64,000 bases of DNA from Streptomyces griseorubiginosus (GTDB lineage Bacteria; Actinomycetota; Actinomycetes; Streptomycetales; Streptomycetaceae): NCBI RefSeq assembly GCF_001514195.1, contig NZ_KQ948739.1, forward strand, positions 237,304 through 301,303. Direction: 5' to 3'. Shown piece by piece: positions 23,931 to 32,176 of the stretch; within the stretch, counting starts at the first letter, position 1, and the number at the start of each line of letters is the position of its first letter. Under the pieces are notes generated by a model. It did not search any database. It was not told where the DNA came from and worked only from the letters and a program-made list of their open reading frames with translations. The position numbers and the translations under genes are program-made.

Positions 23931-24620
23931 GTGACCGTACGACCGCTGATCGGCGTCAGCACCTATCTGGAGGCCGGTACGCGCTGGGGCCTGTGGGAGC
24001 TGGAGGCGGCGCTGCTGCCGGCCGGGTATCCGCGGCTCGTGCAGCGCGCGGGCGGCCTCGCCGCGATGCTCCCGCCGGACGCCCCCGAGCACGCGGCGGC
24101 GACGGTGGCCCGCTTGGACGGCCTGGTCATCGCGGGCGGGCCGGACGTGGAGCCGGTCCACTACGGCGCCACCCCCGACCCGCGCACGGGTCCGCCCGCC
24201 CGCGCCCGGGACGCCTGGGAACTGGCGCTGATCAAGGAGGCGCTGGCGGCCGGCCTGCCGCTCCTCGGCATCTGCCGGGGCATGCAGCTCCTCAACGTCG
24301 CCCTCGGCGGCACCCTCGTCCAGCACATCGACGGCCACGCGCAGGTGCCGGGCGTCTTCGGCCATCACACCGTCAAGCCCGTGCCGGGCACGCTGTACGG
24401 CACCGTCGTCCCGGAGGAGACCTCCGTGCCGACCTACCACCACCAGGCCGTGGACCGCCTCGGAACCGGCCTCACGGTGTCGGCGCAGGCCGCGGACGGC
24501 ACGGTGGAGGCCGTCGAACTCCCGGGCCCGCCCTGGGTGCTGGGGGTGCAGTGGCACCCGGAGATGGGCGGGGACCTGAGGGTGATGCAGGCGTTGGTGT
24601 CGGCGGCGACCCGGTCCTAG
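23931..24620 (+). CDS. Class I glutamine amidotransferase, gamma-glutamyl-amine hydrolase (PuuD-like)
   Basis: 229 residues from GTG 23931 with GGGAGG 6 nt upstream. Peptidase C26/GATase1 fold: nucleophile Cys115 in LLGICRGMQLLN, and the His208-Glu210 pair in GVQWHPE. Members such as PuuD release glutamate from gamma-glutamyl-GABA. With the synthetase, ALDH and SDR next door, it completes a glutamylation, oxidation and hydrolysis cycle for an amine. It is a separate transcript from the regulator only if the 67-bp gap has a promoter; the copy 2 operator suggests it does. Confidence 0.88.
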   Translation: MTVRPLIGVSTYLEAGTRWGLWELEAALLPAGYPRLVQRAGGLAAMLPPDAPEHAAATVARLDGLVIAGGPDVEPVHYGATPDPRTGPPARARDAWELALIKEALAAGLPLLGICRGMQLLNVALGGTLVQHIDGHAQVPGVFGHHTVKPVPGTLYGTVVPEETSVPTYHHQAVDRLGTGLTVSAQAADGTVEAVELPGPPWVLGVQWHPEMGGDLRVMQALVSAATRS

Positions 24621-24683
24621 ACCCGTGTCAGTCCTGGGCCGGCGTCAGCGCCGTTCTCCGGCCCGGTCCTAGACCCGCGTCAG
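24610..24683. repeat. 22-bp direct repeat around two convergent stop codons
   Basis: CCCGGTCCTAGACCCGTGTC plus AG at 24610-24631 recurs with one change at 24662-24683. The first copy holds the hydrolase stop (TAG), the second the LysR stop on the minus strand. Confidence 0.9.
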
Positions 24684-25556
24684 CGACAGCAGGTCCCTCG
24701 CCGGGCCCACCGGGCGGTGGCCCGTGGGCCATACCGCGCGCAGATCCCTGGCCAGGGAGACGTCCGCCACGGGGACCGCGACCAGGCGCCGCATCGCCAG
24801 TTCCTCTCCGACCGCGAGTTCGCTCAGGACCGCGGGTCCCGCCCCGCCGACCGCCGCGGCCTTGACCGCCGTGGTGGACGAGAGCTCGATGAGCGGACGG
24901 GCCAGGCCGCCCAGGGCCGCGTCCAGGACCTGGCGGGTGCCCGAGCCCTTCTCGCGGAGGATCAGCGGGGTCGCGGCGAGCTCGCCGGCCTCCAGGGGGC
25001 GTCGTCGGCGGGCCCAGGGGTGGGCCGGGGACGTCACCACGATCAGGTGGTCGTGGCCTATCACCACCGAGTCGAGACCGGAGGGAACGGTCAGGCCCTC
25101 CACGAATCCCAGGTCCGCCTCGTCCGACAGCAACCGCTCCGCCACCGTCGCCGAGTTGCCCGCGTGCAGCGACACCGCCGTGTCCGGACGCCCCGCGCGC
25201 AGGGCGAGGAGCCACCCCGGCAGCAGGTACTCCGCGATCGTCATGCTCGCCGCCACCCGCAGCCGGGAGTCCCGGCGGTCCCGCAGCGCCTGCGCCCCCG
25301 CGTCGAAGGCCTCCGCCGCCTCCACGATCCGCCGGGCCCAGTCGGTGACCAGCGCGCCCGCGTCGGTGAGCCGGGACCCGCGGGGCGAACGGTCGACCAG
25401 GGCGACTCCCAGCTGCCGTTCCATCGAGCGGATCCGGCTGCTCGCGGCGGGCTGCGTGATGCCGAGCTCCCGCGCCGCCCCGCCCAGACTGCCCAGCCGC
25501 GCCACGGCCAGCAGCAACTCCAGCGCGCCGAGATCGGGCACCCGGTGCGCGAGCAT
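24669..25556 (-). CDS. LysR-family transcriptional regulator
   Basis: 295 residues from ATG 25556. An in-frame ATG at 25622 would add a Gly/Ser-rich stretch and would lie inside a palindrome that looks like a LysR site, so I prefer the internal start, which puts the helix-turn-helix (LELLLAVARLGSLGGAARELGITQPAASSRIRSME) at the usual distance from the N-terminus. A periplasmic-binding-like effector domain covers about 90-295. It is divergent from the TDT exporter and probably regulates it in response to a small anion or acid. Confidence 0.88.
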   Translation of the reverse strand: MLAHRVPDLGALELLLAVARLGSLGGAARELGITQPAASSRIRSMERQLGVALVDRSPRGSRLTDAGALVTDWARRIVEAAEAFDAGAQALRDRRDSRLRVAASMTIAEYLLPGWLLALRAGRPDTAVSLHAGNSATVAERLLSDEADLGFVEGLTVPSGLDSVVIGHDHLIVVTSPAHPWARRRRPLEAGELAATPLILREKGSGTRQVLDAALGGLARPLIELSSTTAVKAAAVGGAGPAVLSELAVGEELAMRRLVAVPVADVSLARDLRAVWPTGHRPVGPARDLLSLTRV

Positions 25557-25620
25557 CCCGCCCACCGTCGGCCGCAGCCCCTCGACTCCGCTGTCACCCG
25601 TGCCACCGCTGCCACCGCTC

Positions 25621-25635
25621 ATAAGACCAGCTTAT
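25621..25635. promoter_or_regulatory. LysR-type operator between regulator and exporter
   Basis: ATAAG-N5-CTTAT is a 15-bp palindrome that fits the T-N11-A rule for LysR proteins, in the 136-bp gap between the LysR gene (start 25556) and the exporter gene (start 25693). Confidence 0.5.
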
Positions 25636-25692
25636 GTCCTCATAGAGCCATCCTCCCTGGTGGCGGCCCGCCCCCGACGGCACCGTGAAGAC

Positions 25693-26817
25693 ATGGTCAC
25701 CGCCGTCCGTCACCTCGGGCCGAACTGGTACGCCACCGTCATGGGCACCGCGATCGTCGCCACCGCAGGCGTCGCGCTCCCCGTGCACCTCCCCGGCGCC
25801 CGCACGATCTGCGCCGCCGTCTGGCTGCTGTCCCTCGCCCTCCTGCTCGTCCTCCTCGGCGCCCGCGCCCTGCACTGGCGCCACCACGCCGACCAGGCCC
25901 GCGCCCACCTCCTCGACCCCGCCACGGCCCCCTTCTACGGCTGCCTCGCGATGGCCCTCCTGGCGGTCGGCGGTGGCGCCCTCACCGTCGGCCGGTACTG
26001 GATCGGGACGACAGCCGCGGTCGCGCTCGACGCCGTGCTGTTCACCGCCGGTACGGCCCTGGGGCTCGCGGCCGCCCTCGTCGTGCCGTACCTCATGGCC
26101 GTGCACCACAGGGCGGACCCGCGAGAGGCCACTCCCGTGTGGCTGCTGCCGCTCGTCGCGCCCATGGTGTCCGCCGCGCTCGGGCCGCTCCTGGTGCCGC
26201 ATCTGCCGGCCGGGCAACCCCGCGAGACCCTGCTCCTCGCCTGTCTGGCGATGTTCGGGCTCAGCCTCCTCGCGACCCTGCTCATGCTGCCGCTCGTCTT
26301 CGCCCGGGTCCTCACCGGCGGACCGCTCCCGCTCGCGCTCACCCCGACGCTCTTCCTCGTCCTCGGTCCGCTCGGCCAGTCCACCACCGCCGTCGGCAAG
26401 TTCGCCGACGTGGCCCCCGGTGTCGTCCCCGACCCCTACAGCCAGGGCTTCGGCGCCCTCGCGGTCCTGTACGGCGTCCCGGTCATGGGGTTCGCGCTGC
26501 TGTGGCTGGCGCTCGCCGCCGCGCACGTCGTCCGGGCGTGGCGGCTCGGGATGCGGTTCTCGATGACCTGGTGGGCGTTCACCTTCCCGGTCGGCACCTG
26601 TGTCACGGGCGCCGAGGCGCTCGCCCGGCACACGGGACTCGTCGTCTACGCGTGGCTCGCCGTCGGGCTGTACGGCGTCCTGGTGGCCGCCTGGGGCACG
26701 GCCGCCCTGCACACCGCGCGGGGCCTGGTCAGCGGAGCGCTGCTCGCAGGGCCTCGCCCAGCGCCCGTGGTGCTTCGGCCAGTGACGGCCCGTACCACGT
26801 CAGGTGCCGCCCGCTGA
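25693..26817 (+). CDS. TDT-family exporter (tellurite/C4-dicarboxylate/sulfite type)
   Basis: 374 residues from ATG 25693, with about ten hydrophobic helices. The N-terminal LGPNWYATVMGTAIVA and the later PVWLLPLVAPMVSA and GQSTTAVGKF match the TDT/SLAC1-like transporter family, whose bacterial members export organic acids, sulfite or tellurite-linked anions. Divergent from a LysR regulator. The last 89 bp overlap head-on with the 3' end of the metal-receptor gene, and both proteins keep normal C-termini. Confidence 0.87.
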   Translation: MVTAVRHLGPNWYATVMGTAIVATAGVALPVHLPGARTICAAVWLLSLALLLVLLGARALHWRHHADQARAHLLDPATAPFYGCLAMALLAVGGGALTVGRYWIGTTAAVALDAVLFTAGTALGLAAALVVPYLMAVHHRADPREATPVWLLPLVAPMVSAALGPLLVPHLPAGQPRETLLLACLAMFGLSLLATLLMLPLVFARVLTGGPLPLALTPTLFLVLGPLGQSTTAVGKFADVAPGVVPDPYSQGFGALAVLYGVPVMGFALLWLALAAAHVVRAWRLGMRFSMTWWAFTFPVGTCVTGAEALARHTGLVVYAWLAVGLYGVLVAAWGTAALHTARGLVSGALLAGPRPAPVVLRPVTARTTSGAAR

Positions 26818-27448
26818 CGAGGGCGCAGGGCAGGCCGGGAAAGGCCTCCGGACCGTCGTCGGGCGTGAAGCGGTAGGGCTCGTCGGGCAGCACGACCACG
26901 TCGGGGGCCGCCGCCCGCAGCTCCTCCAGCGGGACCTTGGGATAGCGGTCCTCGTGGTCGACGTAGAGGTGGTCCACGCCCAGGCGGGCCAGGACGTCGC
27001 CCGCGAAGGTGTCCCGGCCGAGGACCATCCAGGGCCGGCGCCAGATCGGCACGACCGCCGTTGCCCGAGGCGCGGGAAGCACCTGGGTGGACCAGGCCTC
27101 CTCGGCCTCGTCCAGCCAGCTCGGCCGTACGGAGACTCCGCACGCCTCGACGACCCTCGCCAGTTCCCGGAAGGCCCCCGGGACGTCCCGCACCTCCGTG
27201 ACCAGGACCTCAAGGCCCGCTTCCCGCAGCGCGGCGAGGTCCGGCGCCCGGTTCTCCTCCTCGTTGGCGATCACGAGATCGGGGGCGAGGGAGACGATCC
27301 GCTCCAGCTTCGGGTTCTTGGTGCCGCCGATCCGGGCAACGTCGAGGTCGGCCGGATGGGTGCACCAGTCGGTGGCGCCGACCAGGGCGCCGGGTGCCGA
27401 GGCGGCGATCGCCTCGGTGAGCGAGGGGACGAGGGAGACGACTCTCAC
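26729..27448 (-). CDS. BtuF/helical-backbone metal receptor-like protein without signal peptide
   Basis: 239 residues from GTG 27448, overlapping the end of the XRE-cupin gene by 4 bp (GTGA). The sequence MRVVSLVPSLTEAIAA, GATDWCTHP and LAPDLVIANEEEN is that of cobalamin/haem-type periplasmic binding proteins of the helical-backbone class. Unlike exported members it has no signal peptide or lipobox, and no permease or ATPase gene is nearby, so a cytoplasmic binding role is likely. Ligand unknown. The 3' end overlaps the TDT gene on the other strand. Confidence 0.82.
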   Translation of the reverse strand: MRVVSLVPSLTEAIAASAPGALVGATDWCTHPADLDVARIGGTKNPKLERIVSLAPDLVIANEEENRAPDLAALREAGLEVLVTEVRDVPGAFRELARVVEACGVSVRPSWLDEAEEAWSTQVLPAPRATAVVPIWRRPWMVLGRDTFAGDVLARLGVDHLYVDHEDRYPKVPLEELRAAAPDVVVLPDEPYRFTPDDGPEAFPGLPCALVSGRHLTWYGPSLAEAPRALGEALRAALR

Positions 27449-28014
27449 TGCCGGGGCCGGTCCTGGACCGCCTCGATGTGCTCGGCGACGGCGACGACGA
27501 CCACCCGGGTGTCGGCCACGGTCGCCCGCCAGCGGTGCCGTACCCCGCCGGTCAGGTACAGGGTGTCGCCGCGGCCCAGACGGTAGGCGCGGCCCTCCGC
27601 CTCGACGTCCACCGCGCCGTCTGCGACGTACATCAGCTGGTCGTTGCGGTACTGGAACTCGCGCCCGGCGTCATGGTCGCCGGTGAACTCCTGGGCGTGC
27701 ATCTGGTGGTGGCCGCGCACCAGGGAACGCATCCGGGGCAGACCGTCCGGCTCGGGCCCGTCGGCGTGCACGACGTCGACGCTGCACGCCGGGTCGGCGG
27801 CGGCGAGGAGTTCGACGGCCGTGGTGCGCAGCGCGTCGGCGACCTTCTCCAGGGAGCCCCGGCTGGGGCGGGCGCGTTCGTTCTCGATCTGGCTCAGGAA
27901 GGGCACCGAGAGGCCGCTGCGCTCGGCGACGACGGCGAGGGTGAGCTCCAGCGCGCGGCGCCTGCGGCGCACGGCCGCGCCGACCCGAAGGGGCTGTTCT
28001 TTGTGGTCGCCCAT
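27445..28014 (-). CDS. XRE regulator with C-terminal cupin domain
   Basis: 189 residues from ATG 28014 with GGAGGGAG upstream. Residues about 10-65 form a helix-turn-helix (RRRRRALELTLAVVAERSGLSVPFLSQIENERARPS), and residues about 105-180 a cupin beta barrel (QLMYVADGAVDVEAEG, then LGRGDTLYLTGGVRHRWRA). Such proteins (SutR/PuuR type) regulate small-metabolite pathways through ligand binding in the barrel. First gene of a two-gene operon with the metal-receptor-like protein. Confidence 0.9.
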   Translation of the reverse strand: MGDHKEQPLRVGAAVRRRRRALELTLAVVAERSGLSVPFLSQIENERARPSRGSLEKVADALRTTAVELLAAADPACSVDVVHADGPEPDGLPRMRSLVRGHHQMHAQEFTGDHDAGREFQYRNDQLMYVADGAVDVEAEGRAYRLGRGDTLYLTGGVRHRWRATVADTRVVVVAVAEHIEAVQDRPRQ

Positions 28015-28166
28015 GGCTCCGGCTCCCTCCTCCGCTCGTCGGTCCCGTGGCCCGTCCCCTGATGAGTTGTCTGCACCCTACGCATGTTCGGCAAACTGTT
28101 TCATGCGGCCTTCACATCGATGTCATACGGCGGGTGACCGTACCTCACACTTCGCGCCAGCCGAAG

Positions 28167-28203
28167 GGCCCCCTGGAAGTGTTCCAGGGGGCCGGGTTTT
28201 GGT
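28167..28203. terminator. Symmetrical terminator downstream of the betaine transporter
   Basis: Perfect 12-bp stem GGCCCCCTGGAA (28167-28178) with TTCCAGGGGGCC (28182-28193) and a 3-nt loop. On the plus strand GGGTTTTGG follows. The minus-strand transporter transcript is the likely client. Confidence 0.75.
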
Positions 28204-28308
28204 CACGCGCCCGCCCTCGGCCCGTCAAGTCCCCTAGTCGGCACCAGAGTTCGGGCGATGGCGTAGCTCTATGTGGTTGGCCGGATCCTTACCGTGCTCG
28301 GGGAGCGG

Positions 28309-30915
28309 TTATGACGGTGTCATCCGCCCGACCATCTCCGGGTGCTCCTGGAGCCAGGCGGCGACCGCCTGCTCCTCGTGACCCTGGCCGCGCTCGTTGA
28401 TCTCGGCCTCCAGACTGCCGAGCTCCGCCTCACTCATGTGGAAGCCCTTGATCCACCGGGTGAGCTGCGGGTAGCGCGAGGGGAAGTCCTCGTTCGAGAT
28501 GGTCCGGATGGTGTTGCCCTCGCCGAAGAGCTTCTTGTCGTCCTTCAGCTTGGTCAGGTCGTACTGGCTGTACGCCCAGTGCGGCGACCACAGGACGACG
28601 GCGACGGGCTGCTTCTTGGCGTACGCCCGCTTGAGCTCGGCCAGCATCGCGGGCGTGGAGCCGTCGACGACGTCGTACTCCTTGTCCAGGCCGTAGCCCG
28701 GCAGGACCTTGGTCTTGAGGAGGTTCATCTCGCCGGTGCCCGGCTCGATCCCGATGATCTTCCCGCCGAATTCCGAGGCCTTGCCCTTGAGATCCTCGTA
28801 CGACTTCACACCCTTGACGTACGAGGGCACGGCGACCTCCAGGGACGTCGGCCGGTACCAGGTGCCGAGGTCCTTGAGCTTGTCCTTGCTCTGGTCCCAG
28901 TAGTTCTTCTGCGCGTACGGCAGCCAGGCGTCGAAGTTGACGTCCAGGTCCCCGGAGGCGAGGCCGGTGTAGACCGGGCCGACGTCCATCTGCTTGAGGT
29001 CGAGCCGGTAGCCGCGCTTCTCGAGGACGTTCTTCCACAGGTAGGTGACGGCGATGTCCTCGTCCCAGGGGAACCAGGCCACGTTCACCGGCCGCTTGGT
29101 CTCCGCCGCCGTCTTCTGGACGGGAGCCAGCTTGTCGACCAGGCCGGGGTGCTGCTTGAGCCAGGCCCGGACGGCGTCCTGCTGCCTGCCCTTGCCGGCC
29201 TTGTTGATCTCTGCCTCCAGGCCGGTGAGCTGCTTCTCGTCCAGCTTGAAGTCCTTCAGCCACCGTCCGACGACCGGGTCGTCCTCGGCGAAGCCCTTGC
29301 GGGCCACCGTGTGGATGCCGTCGCCCGAGCCCCAGGCGCCCTTGGGGTCCTTGAGCTTCTTCAGGTCGTAGTCGTTGTACGCCCAGTGCGGCGACCAGAG
29401 CGGAACGACGATCGGGGCCTTCTTGGCGTACGCCCGCTTCAGCTCGGCCAGCATGGCGGGCGTGGAGCTGTCGACGACCTCGTACTCCTTGTCGAGGCCG
29501 TACGCCTTGAGGACCTTGCTCTTGAGCAGGGCCGTCTCACCGGCGCTGGACTCGATGCCGGTGATCTTCCCGCCGAACCGCGAGGCCTTGCCCTTGAGGT
29601 CGGCGAGGGAGCTGACGTCCTTCATGTACGACGGGACGGTCAGCTCGAGAGACGTCCTGTCGTACCAGGCGCCGAGGTCGTCGAGCTTGCCCCCGTACTT
29701 CTTCCAGTACTGCTCGTGGGTCGTGGGCAGCCAGGCGCCCGTCATGAAGTCGACGTTGCCGGAGGCGACGGAGGTGTAGAGCGGTCCCGCGTCGAACTGC
29801 TCGGCGTCGACCTGGTAGCCGCGCTCCTCCAGGACCTCCTTCCAGAGGAAGGTGGAGGCGACTCCGTCGTCCCAGGGGACGTAGCCGATGCTGATCTTCT
29901 TGCCCTGGCCGACGTCCTTGCCGTCGGAGACGGCCGTGGCCTCACTGGAGGTACTGCCGAAGATTCCCATACCGCCCGCCACGAGGGCGAGCACGACGAC
30001 ACCGACCACGGCGATCTGGGGGCTGGGCCGGTAGGACCAGATCCTGAGGCCCTGGGTCGCACGGGCCTTGGCGGCGGCACGACGGCCCAGCGGGGAGACC
30101 TGGGTGCCGAGCGCGCTCGTCATGCGGTCGAGGTAGATCGCGAGGATCACGATGGCGACACCGGCCTCGGAGCCGAGGCCGACGTTGAGCTGGCCGATGG
30201 CCTCGTTGACGTCACCGCCGAGGCCGCCGGTGCCGACCATGCCGGCGATCGCGGCCATGGACAGGCCGAGCATGATGACCTGGTTGACGCCGGCCATCAC
30301 GGTGGGCAGGGCCAGCGGCAGCTGGACGCGCAGGAGGGTGTCGCGCGGTGTGGTGCCGAACGCCTCGGCGGCCTCGACGAGCTCCTTGTCGACCTGGCGG
30401 ATGCCGAGCTCGGTCATACGGACACCGGGGGCGAGCGCGAAGATCAGGGTCGCGACGATGCCCGCGGAGGCGCCGGTGCCGAAGAACAGGATCGCCGGGA
30501 TGAGGTAGATCATCGCGGGCAGCGTCTGCATGAAGTCCAGGACCGGCCGCACCAGCCCGCCGACGCGGTCCGAGCGGGCCGCCCAGATACCCACGGGCAC
30601 GGCAATGACCAGCGCGATGATCGTGGCGACGAGGACCAGCGAGAGGGTCGTCATCGCGTCCTCCCACAGGTCGAGGGAGTCGATGAAGGCGAAGCCCGCG
30701 AAGGTGAGGAGGCCGGCGAGGGTGCCGCGCAGCCAGAAGGCGATCACGGCGAAAATGCCCGCGAGGAGCAGAGGCTGGGGCGCCTGGAGGACGGTGTCGA
30801 TGCCGTCGTAGGTGCCGGTGAAGACGGTCTTGAAGAAGTCGAAGAGCCAGGCCACGTGGTCGAGCAGCCAGTCGACGGTGTCGTTGACCCAGTCGCCGAG
30901 CGGAATCCTAGGCAT
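28309..30915 (-). CDS. Glycine betaine ABC permease fused to two tandem substrate-binding domains
   Basis: 868 residues, ATG 30915 overlapping the ATPase stop by 8 bp. Residues 1-320 are a ProW/OpuAB permease with about six to seven helices and the EAA-type loop (EAAEAFGTTPRDTLLRVQLPLALP, near 181-204). After a helix at about 300-320, two homologous OpuAC/ProX binding domains follow: about 340-605 and about 612-868. Each has the paired aromatic motifs (YVPWDDG/WFPWDED, GAWLP/DAWLP, LWSPHWAY in both). Two outward-facing receptors per chain, so four per permease dimer, is a high-capacity osmoprotectant importer design seen in OpuA-like systems. Confidence 0.93.
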   Translation of the reverse strand: MPRIPLGDWVNDTVDWLLDHVAWLFDFFKTVFTGTYDGIDTVLQAPQPLLLAGIFAVIAFWLRGTLAGLLTFAGFAFIDSLDLWEDAMTTLSLVLVATIIALVIAVPVGIWAARSDRVGGLVRPVLDFMQTLPAMIYLIPAILFFGTGASAGIVATLIFALAPGVRMTELGIRQVDKELVEAAEAFGTTPRDTLLRVQLPLALPTVMAGVNQVIMLGLSMAAIAGMVGTGGLGGDVNEAIGQLNVGLGSEAGVAIVILAIYLDRMTSALGTQVSPLGRRAAAKARATQGLRIWSYRPSPQIAVVGVVVLALVAGGMGIFGSTSSEATAVSDGKDVGQGKKISIGYVPWDDGVASTFLWKEVLEERGYQVDAEQFDAGPLYTSVASGNVDFMTGAWLPTTHEQYWKKYGGKLDDLGAWYDRTSLELTVPSYMKDVSSLADLKGKASRFGGKITGIESSAGETALLKSKVLKAYGLDKEYEVVDSSTPAMLAELKRAYAKKAPIVVPLWSPHWAYNDYDLKKLKDPKGAWGSGDGIHTVARKGFAEDDPVVGRWLKDFKLDEKQLTGLEAEINKAGKGRQQDAVRAWLKQHPGLVDKLAPVQKTAAETKRPVNVAWFPWDEDIAVTYLWKNVLEKRGYRLDLKQMDVGPVYTGLASGDLDVNFDAWLPYAQKNYWDQSKDKLKDLGTWYRPTSLEVAVPSYVKGVKSYEDLKGKASEFGGKIIGIEPGTGEMNLLKTKVLPGYGLDKEYDVVDGSTPAMLAELKRAYAKKQPVAVVLWSPHWAYSQYDLTKLKDDKKLFGEGNTIRTISNEDFPSRYPQLTRWIKGFHMSEAELGSLEAEINERGQGHEEQAVAAWLQEHPEMVGRMTPS

Positions 30916-31957
30916 GGGCGGCCTCCTCGTCCCCGAGGAAGCCCACCAGCCGCTGCTGGGGCACCACCCCGACGAGCCGGCGCTCGTCGTCGAGGACGGC
31001 CACCGGGTGCGTGGAGCGCGCGCTGATCGCGCAGAGTTCGGTGAACGGCGTGTCGGGCGTCGCGGTCTCGCAGTCGTCCGCGCAGTCGCAGTCGGCCTCG
31101 GCGCTGCCCAGGTCGGTGTCCATCACCGCGGCCGCGGTGAGCACGCGGGAGCGGTCGACGTCCTTGGTGAAGGAGGCCACGTAGTCGTCGGCGGGCCGTA
31201 CCAGGATGTCCTCCGCGCTGCCGATCTGGACGATCCGGCCGTCGCGCATGACGGCGACGCGGTCACCGAGCCGCATGGCCTCGTTGAGGTCGTGGGTGAT
31301 GAAGACGATGGTCTTCCTCAGGGTCTTCTGGAGCTGGAGCAGCTGGTCCTGCATGTCCCGGCGGATCAGCGGGTCGAGCGCGCTGAAGGACTCGTCCATC
31401 AGGAGCAGGTCGGCGTCGGTGGCGAGGGCGCGGGCCAGGCCCACGCGCTGCTGCATGCCGCCGGACAGCTCGTCGGGCCAGGACTGCTCCCAGCCATTGA
31501 GCCCGCACAGCTCCAGGGCCTCGGTGGCCCGTTCGAGGCGCTCGGCCTTGGCGACGCCCTGGACGGCGAGGCCGTAGGCGGCGTTCTCCAGGACGCTGCG
31601 GTGCGGGAAGAGCGCGAAGTGCTGGAAGACCATGCTGATCTTCTGGGCTCGTACGGCCCGCAGTTCGCGGTCGGTGAGCGCGGTGAGGTCCTGGCCGTCG
31701 AAGCGGACATGGCCCGCGGTCGGCTCCAGGAGGCCGTTGAGCATGCGCAGCAGGGTGGACTTGCCGGAGCCGGACAGGCCCATGACGACGAAGATCTCAC
31801 CCGGGTCCACGGTGAAGGAGGCGTCGACGACCGCGGCGGTGATGCCCTCGGCGCGCAGGCTCTCCCGGTCGGCGCCCTCGCGGAGCCGCTCGACGGCCTC
31901 CTGGGGCCGTCTTCCGAAGACCTTGTACAGCTGCTCTGCCTCAAGCCGTGATGACAC
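30908..31957 (-). CDS. Glycine betaine ABC transporter ATP-binding protein with CBS-like tail
   Basis: 349 residues from GTG 31957 with AGAGG 6 nt upstream. ABC ATPase motifs: Walker A GLSGSGKST, signature LSGGMQQRVGLARAL, Walker B DLLLMDESFSALDP and the H-loop ITHD. The ProV/OpuAA subfamily is indicated by the N-terminal extension and the C-terminal CBS-like region (THPVAVLDDERRLVGVVPQ). Between the ATPase and that region is an unusual acidic Cys cluster, DCDCADDC. It precedes and overlaps the fused permease gene. Energises import of betaine or a related osmolyte. Confidence 0.93.
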   Translation of the reverse strand: MSSRLEAEQLYKVFGRRPQEAVERLREGADRESLRAEGITAAVVDASFTVDPGEIFVVMGLSGSGKSTLLRMLNGLLEPTAGHVRFDGQDLTALTDRELRAVRAQKISMVFQHFALFPHRSVLENAAYGLAVQGVAKAERLERATEALELCGLNGWEQSWPDELSGGMQQRVGLARALATDADLLLMDESFSALDPLIRRDMQDQLLQLQKTLRKTIVFITHDLNEAMRLGDRVAVMRDGRIVQIGSAEDILVRPADDYVASFTKDVDRSRVLTAAAVMDTDLGSAEADCDCADDCETATPDTPFTELCAISARSTHPVAVLDDERRLVGVVPQQRLVGFLGDEEAAHA

Positions 31958-32131
31958 GCGTACCTCTTGACTCTGGACCACTGGGCGGGAGACGAGGGGC
32001 CGCGAACAATTGAAGATGCAACCTGCCTCGCTCCGAGGCCGCGCCTGCCCATGTGCCTTTCGGCCAAACACGCCGATGTCGGGGTTCACAGGACGCACAC
32101 ACGCCGGACGGGTCGAGCGGCGACGGCCGGT

Positions 32132-32176
32132 GTCGGTGCCGTACGGCGAGGACAGCCGCTGTCGGTGCCGTACGGC
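32132..32176 (+). repeat. 16-bp direct repeat just before the exonuclease start
   Basis: GTCGGTGCCGTACGGC at 32132-32147 and 32161-32176, spaced 29 bp; each ends in the palindrome GCCGTACGGC. The second copy abuts the start codon. The 219-bp gap also serves the divergent ABC ATPase gene. Confidence 0.8.

Noticed and set aside
28342..31026. 894-codon open frame on the plus strand
   Set aside because: Antisense to the betaine permease/binding protein; low-complexity translation typical of high-GC shadow frames.
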